Positions 6,795 to 13,321 of a stretch of DNA of 13,321 bases are shown one piece after another. The first letter of the stretch is position 1. Each line of letters begins with the position of its first letter. The notes beneath the pieces are model-generated. The model worked only from the letters and a program-made list of their open reading frames with translations, was not told the origin of the DNA and did not search any database. The DNA is from Chloroflexota bacterium. GTDB taxonomy: Bacteria; Chloroflexota; Limnocylindria; Limnocylindrales; CSP1-4. The DNA lies in NCBI GenBank assembly GCA_013696945.1, contig JACCXQ010000333.1:1-13321 (forward strand), written 5' to 3'. A program made the position numbers and the translations under genes.

Positions 6795-7700
6795 ATGACG
6801 ACCACCCGGCCCGGGGCCTGGCTGGCGCAAGAGCTGTCAATCGGACGTGAGCGGCTGCGCGACCGGCGCCGGCTGTGGGCGGTCGTGCTGATCGGCGTGT
6901 CCGGTGGCCTGGTTGCGACCTTCCTGCTCGCGCGGGGCGAGCTTGCCGGCTCCGATGCGTTGGCGTACTGGGCGGGCATCCGCATCTGGCTCTCCGGCGG
7001 CGACCCGTACCACCCGCCTGTGCCGTACCTCCCGTACGTTTACGCGCCGTGGAGTCTCGGTCTGTTCGTGCCATGGGCGCTGCTGCCGTGGAGCGTCGCG
7101 TGGACGCTATGGAGGGGACTCAACATCGTGCTGCTCATCTGGAGCGCGCACTGGGCATACAGCCGCCGTCCTCTCGCGACCGCCATCGCGCTGGCCCTCC
7201 TCGCGGCGCCCATCGCCGCCACGCTGGATACCGGCAACATCACCTTCCTGCTCGCCATGCTCGTCTGGGCCGCCCACTTCACAGGGCCGCGAGCAGCGGG
7301 CCTCCTCTGGGCGCTCGCGACCGGCCTCAAGTGGTTCCCGGTCTTCTTCGTCGCTGTCCTGCCCCCGCGCGCGCGCCTCTGGGGCGTCGCGGGACTGGCG
7401 GCGGCCGGCGTCCTGATGCTCGCCACCTGGCCGGAGACCCTCCACCACCTCGACCTGGCCTTCAACTTCCCACGGCCCATCCGGATCGATCTGGCGCTCC
7501 TGGCGTGGGGTGTCATCCCCTGGCTTTGGACGAGATGGTCACTATGGGCGCTCGATCGGGAGGGCATCAAGGCACGGGCGCGGGAGCCCCTCACGCGGAC
7601 CGCGGAGGGCTGGCGGGCGTGGCGAGCGTCGTCGGGACGCGCCACCGTGGCACGACGAGTGATCGGGTCACGCGTCCGATCCTTCTTCGGGGTCGGCTGA
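6795..7700 (+). CDS. GT87/DUF2029-type integral membrane protein, probable polyprenyl-phosphate-dependent glycosyltransferase
   Basis: A 301-residue protein with about eight hydrophobic segments (roughly 28-46, 84-121 as two, 127-143, 149-163, 168-188, 195-211, 231-247). The pattern resembles the GT-C mannosyltransferase-like DUF2029/GT87 family. Family-like features: an acidic first outer loop SDALAYWAGIRIWLSGGDPY (53-72), YAPWSLGLFVP, the DTGNITFLL segment where relatives often have a GQ-N motif, and ATGLKWFPVFF with a conserved-position Lys. Members add mannose or related sugars from lipid carriers to glycolipids or polysaccharides. At 301 residues it is shorter than many relatives (about 400) and ends in a very basic soluble tail (252-301) overlapping nei on the other strand. 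The ATG at 6795 has no ribosome-binding site but has TAGCAT six bases upstream, suggesting a leaderless message. Family is fairly secure; activity is inference. Confidence 0.82.
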   Translation: MTTTRPGAWLAQELSIGRERLRDRRRLWAVVLIGVSGGLVATFLLARGELAGSDALAYWAGIRIWLSGGDPYHPPVPYLPYVYAPWSLGLFVPWALLPWSVAWTLWRGLNIVLLIWSAHWAYSRRPLATAIALALLAAPIAATLDTGNITFLLAMLVWAAHFTGPRAAGLLWALATGLKWFPVFFVAVLPPRARLWGVAGLAAAGVLMLATWPETLHHLDLAFNFPRPIRIDLALLAWGVIPWLWTRWSLWALDREGIKARAREPLTRTAEGWRAWRASSGRATVARRVIGSRVRSFFGVG

Positions 7701-8555
7701 CCGCCGCGTACCGGACGCCGTACCGGCGCCCTCGGGTTGGCAGCCGGGGCACCAGTAGGCGCGTCGCGGCAGCTCGCCGATGACGCGGCTCCGGATCGGC
7801 GTACCACACCTGCGGCACGGTCGGCCGCTGCGGCCATAGACGTACAGTCGTCCCCCTGCCGGGCGTGGCCCGCCAGCTCCGACCGGCGCTCCGAGAGGGT
7901 CCGGCGTGGTCGTGCGACCGGCGCCACCCCGGTTCCCTGCCAGAAGACGGGCCCCGGTCTCGAGCGATCGCCGAAGGGTGGCATCGTCGAACGCCGCCAC
8001 CTCGGCGAATGGATCGACCCGCCCGATGAAGCAGATCTCGCTCCGGTAGACGTTGCCAAGGCCAGCCTGCGAGCGCTGGTCGAGGAGCGCTTCACCGATC
8101 GTCATTCGGACACGGGAGAAATCCCGCATCCTGCGCATCGCTTCGTCGAGATCGGGCGCATCCTCGATGAGGTCAGGCCCGAGGGCGGCGAGCGCGGGAT
8201 GGATGCCCAGCGCTCGCGCGTCCAGCAACTCAACGGTCGGGGCGTCGAAGCAGACGGCGACCGCAGACGGGACCTCGATGACGGCGACCGCGCGCGCCGG
8301 GCTGCGGCGCCACCGCTCGCCGGCGCGGTAGCGATGCCAGGAACCGTGCATCCGCAGGTGGGTGTGCAGGGCGAGGCCGCCGCCGAACGTGATGAGGAGG
8401 TGCTTCCCGACCGACTCGACACGCTCGACGCTCGAACCCACGACACGGCCCAGGGCAACACCATCCGGCCGACCCCGTGCGGCCGTCACGGGCTTTCCGG
8501 CCAGGACCTCGCGCAAAACGGTAGCCGTCCGGAAGAGCGTGTCACCCTCGGGCAC
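7668..8555 (-). CDS. nei: Nei/Fpg-type DNA glycosylase-lyase (endonuclease VIII-like)
   Basis: Base-excision repair enzyme removing oxidised bases and cleaving the abasic site. The 295 residues start MPEGDT, giving the Pro2 nucleophile and Glu3 after methionine removal. SVGKHLL carries Lys51. The helix-two-turn-helix has QAGLGNVYRSE (163-173) with Asn168. The zinc finger is C-x2-C-x18-C-x2-C (Cys247, 250, 269, 272), with the DNA-binding Arg pair just before YWCPGC. MPEGD rather than MPELPE favours Nei over MutM/Fpg. All catalytic features are intact. The start is GTG at 8553-8555 with GGAGG ten bases upstream; that site touches the stop codon of the upstream helicase gene, 14 bases away, so the two are co-transcribed. 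The same arrangement exists in Mycobacterium tuberculosis (lhr Rv3296, nei Rv3297). The last 33 bases overlap the convergent membrane-protein gene. The tail after the zinc finger (273-295) is disordered-looking. Confidence 0.94.
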   Translation of the reverse strand: MPEGDTLFRTATVLREVLAGKPVTAARGRPDGVALGRVVGSSVERVESVGKHLLITFGGGLALHTHLRMHGSWHRYRAGERWRRSPARAVAVIEVPSAVAVCFDAPTVELLDARALGIHPALAALGPDLIEDAPDLDEAMRRMRDFSRVRMTIGEALLDQRSQAGLGNVYRSEICFIGRVDPFAEVAAFDDATLRRSLETGARLLAGNRGGAGRTTTPDPLGAPVGAGGPRPAGGRLYVYGRSGRPCRRCGTPIRSRVIGELPRRAYWCPGCQPEGAGTASGTRRSADPEEGSDA

Positions 8556-8565
8556 CGGTCGAAGG

Positions 8566-8572
8566 CCTCCTA
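8566..8572 (-). promoter_or_regulatory. Ribosome-binding site of nei, overlapping the lhr stop codon
   Basis: TAGGAGG on the minus strand: the TAG is the lhr stop and GGAGG lies ten bases before the nei GTG. Ribosomes ending lhr are placed to start nei, which supports translational coupling. Confidence 0.65.
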
Positions 8573-11500
8573 CCGGCGCGCGGCGGCCATCGGAGCATCC
8601 ATGGCGCGCATCACGTAGCCACGGTAGCCGGGCCGGAACCCGGCCCCCGCGAGCAGCTCCCGGTGCGTCGACTCTCCGACCGGGACCCCATCGACCCGCT
8701 CCAGCTGCAGCGCACGGAAGCGCCCATCCGCGACCAGAGCGCGCAGAGCCGCCAGGGCCGACAGCGCCGCATCGAGCGAGCTCGTGAACGCGGGCAGCGT
8801 CTGGAGCGATCGCCCGCCACGATCGACGTAGAGGACCGGCTCGCCGTCCCGCAGGACCACGTACGCCCCTGCCGCCCGTGCCAGCACCCTGCGGTCGTCG
8901 TCGCCATGCCGTGGCCAGGGCAACGAGGCGCCGAACGGGTTCGCCGGGTCGGCTGCGGCGAGCACCACCACGCTCCCCTCGCCCGTTCGGTCACCGCCTG
9001 GGTCCGAGCGTTCCGCACGCAGTCGGTCGACCGCGCCGGGAAGGGCGAACTGCGCACCCCCGAGCCCTTCCACGAAGTATCCGCGGCGGACGCGACCATG
9101 CTCCTCGAGCTCGCGAAGGACCGGGTAGACGCGACCGAACCCGCCGGCCAGCCCCTCCGCCGCAATGCCATCGCGCGTGACCACTCCGTGGCGCTCCAGA
9201 AGCCGTATGGCCAGCGCATGCCTCCGCTCGGTCTCCGTGGGAGCGCGGCCGCCCGAGAGCGCCACCGACGTCGCTACCGCCTCGGCGACCAGCGACCAGC
9301 GACCCGCGCCCTCCGGCGGCCCCATCCGACCGGAGGCTCCGACCCGCGGACGCGCCGCACTCCGGCTGCGCGAGGTCCGTGGCCAGCGGAGTGCGCGGAG
9401 TGCGGAGAAGGTGTCGTTTGTGACCTGGCCCGACCAGACCAGGTCCCAGAGCGCATCGAGGAGCTCGCGCTCGGTCGGCACGCGTCGACCTCCTGTCGCC
9501 GCTGCTCGAAGGGAAGCGGCGAGCAGGTCGCGATAGAACGAGGCACCACGAGCGGCGAGGTGATCCCGAAGCGCGGCCCCGAGCCACCCGGACGAGCGGC
9601 CTTCGTCGGCGGTGCCGCGCTCCTCGGCACCCCCAGCGTCGCCTGGCGAGACCTCGGTCGCGACATGCAGGAGCGCGAGCCGGTCGGGGCGGTAGAGACA
9701 GATGCGACCATCGTCGCGGCCGAGCGATCCCATGCCGACCCACGCTACCTCCCCGGCGGCACCCAGCTCGTCGAGCAACCGCGGCGCGTAGCCGCGGACG
9801 CGGGCGGGAAGCACGTCACGCTCCAGGACGCTCGCGGGCAGGGCCACGCCCTCGAGCTGCGCGATGACCTCGGCCAGCCGATCGATCCCTCCGGCTGCCG
9901 AACCGACCCCATGCCACGCAGGCAGGAATCGACCGAGTGCGCTCGGCTCGACCGGCTCGATCTCGCGGCGAAGTCGGGCCAGCGACCGGCGCCGGAGCAG
10001 CCGGAGCACCTCCGGGTCGCACCACTCGCGCTCCACGCCGTTCGGCCGGAACTCGCCGCGCAACAACGTGCCACCCGCCATCAGGCGCTCGAGGCCGGTC
10101 TCGACGATGCCCACCGGCAGGCCCCACCGGGCGGCTGGTTCCTCGGCCAGGAACGGTCCGTGGCGCCTCGAGAAGCGGGCCAGCAGGCTACCCAGCGCAT
10201 CCTGGGTGGCGCCGAGGAACGCATCGGGAAGGCCGCGCGGCACGGCCACGCCGACGGCATCGCGGTAGCGCCCCGCGTCTTCGGCGGCGATCCACCGGGT
10301 CTCGGTCCGGATCCGCACCTCGACCGCCCGGCGGTCTGCGGCGAGCGCCTCCAGCCACTCGCCGGCAGCACGGGCACGCGACCGCTCGTCCTCGCCACGC
10401 ACGCGTGCAGCCACCTCGGCCGAAGTCAGGTCGCCGAGGCGTCGGAGCAGATCGTGGACAGCGTCTGCCGAGCCCGCGGCACGTTCGGGCGTCAGCGCCT
10501 GGAGCTCCAGCTCGAGCTCGGTCAGCGCGTCGGCATCGAGCAGCTCGCGCAGCTCCTCCGCGCCCAGCAGCTCGCGCAGCAGGTCGCGGTCGAGCGCCAG
10601 CGCCTGTGCGCGCCGGTCCAGGAGGGGCGCGTCACCCTCGTACATGTACGCGGCGATGTAGTCGAAGAGCAGCGAGCTCGCGAAGGGCGACGCCCGCGGC
10701 GTCTCGACGCTGACGACGCGGATCTCGCGGCGTTCGATCGCCGCCAGGATGCCGCGCAGCGCAGGCAGGTCGAACACGTCCTGAAGGCACTCCCGATACG
10801 TCTCGAGGATGATCGGGAACGAGCCGAATCGACTCGCGACCGCGAGCAGCTGCGCCGAGCGCTGGCGCTGCTGCCAGAGCGGCGTCCGGTTCCCGGGTCG
10901 GCGGCGTGGCAGGAGGAGTGCGCGCGCAGCGTTCTCGCGGAAGCGGCTCGCGAAGAGCGCCGAACCGCCGACCGCTCCGACGACGAGCTCCTCCACTTCC
11001 TCCGACGCGATGAGGACCGAAGATTCCGCTGCGAGTGCACCGCCGCGACCGCTCATCGCGGCCGGGTCGGACTGTGCGTCCGTCGACTCACCACCCCAGC
11101 TGACGAGCGCTGCCGGGTCGTCCGTGGCCGGCAGGCGGACGACGATGCCATCGTCCGACCACATCGGCTGCGCCTCCAGCCCCAGCCGCTCCCGCAGCTG
11201 CGCCTCGATGGCCAGCGCCCACGGCGCATGGACACGCGCCCCGAACGGCGTCAACAGGCAGATGCGCCAGTCGCCGAGCTCGTCGCGGAAGCGCTGGAGC
11301 ACGATCGTCCGGTCGGTCGGGAGGACGCCCGTCTGCTCGCGTTCCTCCTCGAGGTAGGCGACCAGGTTCTCCGCCGCGAGCGGGTCGAGGTCGTGCTGCT
11401 CCTGCAGCCGCGTCAACGCCTTCTCGCGGCCGGGCTTCCCGCTCGCTGCCAGCTCGCCTATCTCGCGCGTGAACGCGCCCAGCGCGCGCCCGAGCTCGAC

Positions 11501-13321
11501 CGGCCGTCCCACGCCATCGCCCTTCCAGAACGGGATCTTGCCCGGCTCGCCCGGGGCGCGGCTCACGAGCACCCTGTCGTGGCCGATGGATCCGATGCGC
11601 CATGCGCTGGCGCCGAGCAGGATGACCTCACCCTCCCGCGCCTCGTACACCATCTCCTCATCGAGCTCGCCGACGCGTCGACCTCCCGTCCGTGCCGCCC
11701 GTGCGCGAGCACCCGGGGCACCATCCCCGTCGTCGGCCAGGAAGACCGGGAAGAGCCCGCGGTCAGGGATGGTGCCACCCGAGATGATGGCCACGGTCCG
11801 CGCGTCGCGCCGCGCCTGTACGGTGCCCGCGACGCGGTCCCACACGACCCGTGGCTTGAGGTCGGCGAACTCGTCCGCGGGATACTGGCCGGCCAGCATC
11901 CCCAGCACGGCCTCGAAGGTGTCGCGCCCGAGCTCCGCGAAGTTCTCGGCACGCCGGACCAGGGTGAACAGCTCATCGACCGGCCAGGCGCGCTCGGCGG
12001 TCGTGGCGACGAGCTGCTGCGCCAGGACGTCGAGCGGGTTGCGCGGCACGACGGTCGGCTCGATGGCGCCGTCGCGCATGAGGCGCGTCACGACCGCGCA
12101 CTCCAGCAGGTCGCCGCGGTACTTGGGGAAGATCACGCCGCGTGACGGCTCGCCGACCTGGTGGCCCGCACGACCGATGCGCTGCAGCCCTCGAGCCACC
12201 GACAGCGGGCTCTCGACCTGGATGACGAGATCGACGGCGCCCATGTCGATGCCCAGCTCCAGCGAGCTCGTGGCGACCAGGGCGGGCAGCCGCCCGTCCT
12301 TGAGCGCTTCCTCGATCTCGAGCCGTTGCTCGCGCGCCAGCGACCCGTGATGCGCGCGCACCAGCTCCTTCCCGGCGAGCTCGTTGAGTCGCTGCGCCAG
12401 CCGCTCGGCCAGCCGGCGGCTGTTGGTGAAGATGATGGTGCTGCGGTGAGCGCGGATGAGCTCCAGGATCCGCGGATGGATGGCCGGCCAGATGCTCGTC
12501 CGCTGCTCCGGGCCGGCGGCCGGCCCGCCGGGCGCCTCCTCGAGCGGGATCGCCTCGCCGAGCCGGCTCATGTCCTCGACCGGCACAACGACCTGCAGGT
12601 CGAGCGCCTTGCGCACCCCCGCGTCGACGATCGTCACGGGCCGGGCCGTGCCGGGTCCGCCGTCGGACGGTGCGTCGCGGCCACCGAGGTAGCCGGCGAC
12701 CGCGGAGAGCGGGCGCTGCGTGGCGGAGAGGCCGATGCGCTGCGGCGGCTCGTCCGTGAGCGACGTGAGCCGCTCCATGGATAGGGCCAGGTGCGCCCCG
12801 CGCTTGGTACCGGCCATGGCGTGGATCTCGTCGACGATGACCCACCGGATGCCGCGGAGCGCCTCACGTGCAGCCGAGGTGAGGAGGAGATAGAGCGATT
12901 CCGGAGTCGTGACGAGGATATCCGGCGGATGCTTGCCGAAGGCGCGGCGCTCGTCGGCTGGCGTGTCCCCCGTGCGCATCCCTACGCGCACCTCGGGCGC
13001 CTCGTGTCCGAGCTGGCGAGCCGCGAGCGCGATCCCGGCCAGCGGCGATCGCAGGTTCCGGTCCACATCGTGGACGAGCGCCTTGAGCGGCGACACGTAC
13101 AGGACGCGCAACCGCCGCAACGGGTCGGGCGGGGGCGGTCCCGCCATCAGCCGGTCGAGGCACCAGAGGAACGCAGCGAGCGTCTTTCCCGATCCGGTAG
13201 GAGCGCAGATCAGCGTATGTCGCCCGCCCGCGATGGCCGGCCATCCCAGGGCCTGTGCTGGCGTCGGCTCAGCGAATGCCGAGTCGAACCAGGCGCGCGT
13301 CGCCGGATGGAACGGCGCCAG
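8570..13321 (-). CDS. lhr: Long-form Lhr superfamily 2 helicase (start just beyond the right edge)
   Basis: ATP-dependent 3'-5' DNA/RNA helicase linked to DNA repair. The frame is open to the right edge, giving 1583 visible residues; from 13321 it reads APFHPATRAWF then PTPAQALGWPAI, so only a few N-terminal residues are missing. Numbering from the edge: Walker A APTGSGKT (40-47), DEIH (164-167), LSAT (198-201), TSSLELGID (350-358) and QRIGRAGHQ (380-388) are all intact. Then come the winged helix, the Lhr core, and the DEAD/H-associated region (GARVHAPWALAIEAQL near 691; RTPLWQQRQR near 810-820; SPFASSLLFDYIAAYMYEG). The rest, to YRGYVMRAMD, is the C-terminal part of full-length Lhr, comparable to the 1538-residue E. 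coli protein, whose C-terminal region has been reported to carry uracil-DNA glycosylase activity. An internal ATG at 13147 would lose Walker A and is not the real start. It is followed after 14 bases by nei. Confidence 0.95.
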   Translation of the reverse strand: MAPFHPATRAWFDSAFAEPTPAQALGWPAIAGGRHTLICAPTGSGKTLAAFLWCLDRLMAGPPPPDPLRRLRVLYVSPLKALVHDVDRNLRSPLAGIALAARQLGHEAPEVRVGMRTGDTPADERRAFGKHPPDILVTTPESLYLLLTSAAREALRGIRWVIVDEIHAMAGTKRGAHLALSMERLTSLTDEPPQRIGLSATQRPLSAVAGYLGGRDAPSDGGPGTARPVTIVDAGVRKALDLQVVVPVEDMSRLGEAIPLEEAPGGPAAGPEQRTSIWPAIHPRILELIRAHRSTIIFTNSRRLAERLAQRLNELAGKELVRAHHGSLAREQRLEIEEALKDGRLPALVATSSLELGIDMGAVDLVIQVESPLSVARGLQRIGRAGHQVGEPSRGVIFPKYRGDLLECAVVTRLMRDGAIEPTVVPRNPLDVLAQQLVATTAERAWPVDELFTLVRRAENFAELGRDTFEAVLGMLAGQYPADEFADLKPRVVWDRVAGTVQARRDARTVAIISGGTIPDRGLFPVFLADDGDGAPGARARAARTGGRRVGELDEEMVYEAREGEVILLGASAWRIGSIGHDRVLVSRAPGEPGKIPFWKGDGVGRPVELGRALGAFTREIGELAASGKPGREKALTRLQEQHDLDPLAAENLVAYLEEEREQTGVLPTDRTIVLQRFRDELGDWRICLLTPFGARVHAPWALAIEAQLRERLGLEAQPMWSDDGIVVRLPATDDPAALVSWGGESTDAQSDPAAMSGRGGALAAESSVLIASEEVEELVVGAVGGSALFASRFRENAARALLLPRRRPGNRTPLWQQRQRSAQLLAVASRFGSFPIILETYRECLQDVFDLPALRGILAAIERREIRVVSVETPRASPFASSLLFDYIAAYMYEGDAPLLDRRAQALALDRDLLRELLGAEELRELLDADALTELELELQALTPERAAGSADAVHDLLRRLGDLTSAEVAARVRGEDERSRARAAGEWLEALAADRRAVEVRIRTETRWIAAEDAGRYRDAVGVAVPRGLPDAFLGATQDALGSLLARFSRRHGPFLAEEPAARWGLPVGIVETGLERLMAGGTLLRGEFRPNGVEREWCDPEVLRLLRRRSLARLRREIEPVEPSALGRFLPAWHGVGSAAGGIDRLAEVIAQLEGVALPASVLERDVLPARVRGYAPRLLDELGAAGEVAWVGMGSLGRDDGRICLYRPDRLALLHVATEVSPGDAGGAEERGTADEGRSSGWLGAALRDHLAARGASFYRDLLAASLRAAATGGRRVPTERELLDALWDLVWSGQVTNDTFSALRALRWPRTSRSRSAARPRVGASGRMGPPEGAGRWSLVAEAVATSVALSGGRAPTETERRHALAIRLLERHGVVTRDGIAAEGLAGGFGRVYPVLRELEEHGRVRRGYFVEGLGGAQFALPGAVDRLRAERSDPGGDRTGEGSVVVLAAADPANPFGASLPWPRHGDDDRRVLARAAGAYVVLRDGEPVLYVDRGGRSLQTLPAFTSSLDAALSALAALRALVADGRFRALQLERVDGVPVGESTHRELLAGAGFRPGYRGYVMRAMDAPMAAARR

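Noticed and set aside
6787..6798. Tiny frame ATG-CTC-TCA-TGA overlapping the start of the GT87-type gene
   Set aside because: It could look like a leader peptide, but three codons with no ribosome-binding site are likely chance, and the leaderless model would put it outside the message.
8663..12145. Very long open frame (1160 codons) on the plus strand opposite lhr
   Set aside because: It is antisense to a clear Lhr protein, has an Arg/Pro/Gln-rich composition with no recognisable domain, and is expected from third-position G/C bias in high-GC DNA.
13145..13147. Internal ATG of lhr as the true start
   Set aside because: The frame continues upstream with the conserved PTPAQ motif and the Walker A APTGSGKT, so the real start is beyond the window edge.
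1..13321. Mobile elements, CRISPR arrays, tRNA or other RNA genes
   Set aside because: I found no transposase-like protein, no regularly spaced repeats and no tRNA-like cloverleaf; nearly all bases belong to the listed genes.

Overview
The window is a densely coding, G+C-rich stretch of bacterial chromosome. It has very short intergenic gaps, overlapping stops and starts, and several GTG starts. I see no tRNA, rRNA, CRISPR array, insertion sequence or phage gene. The gene set would fit a soil or freshwater Chloroflexota (Limnocylindria-like) or an actinobacterium-like lineage: cyanophycin genes, a GT87-type membrane protein, a sulfatase, and a nei gene next to a long-form lhr. This placement is inference; no marker gene fixes it.

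Layout on the minus strand, read from 6743 down to 1: a secreted sulfatase, a 96-base gap, cphB (cyanophycinase), cphA (cyanophycin synthetase, TGATG overlap with cphB), a 114-residue small protein, and a PQQ-type sugar dehydrogenase. The dehydrogenase is broken by a +1 shift in a four-base C tract and runs off the left edge. cphB and cphA together make and degrade the aspartate/arginine polymer cyanophycin, a nitrogen and carbon store, and they almost certainly share a transcript. The last two genes follow so closely that they may be read through.

Divergently from the sulfatase, a GT87/DUF2029-type membrane protein is encoded on the plus strand (6795-7700). Its 3' end overlaps by 33 bases the 3' end of a convergent Nei/Fpg-type DNA glycosylase (7668-8555). 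Upstream of nei on the same strand, 14 bases away, is a very long Lhr-family helicase (8570 to beyond 13321). This lhr-nei pair is a DNA-repair module also found in mycobacteria.

The most unusual thing is an imperfect 63-base direct repeat. It links the 3' end of cphA (1645-1707) with the 5' end of the sugar dehydrogenase gene (1162-1224), in the same reading frame. The start and signal-peptide lead-in of the dehydrogenase therefore look derived from a copy of the cphA tail, and the copied segment carries a plausible leaderless -10 element. I found no clearly undescribed multi-gene system; the rest is recognisable families.
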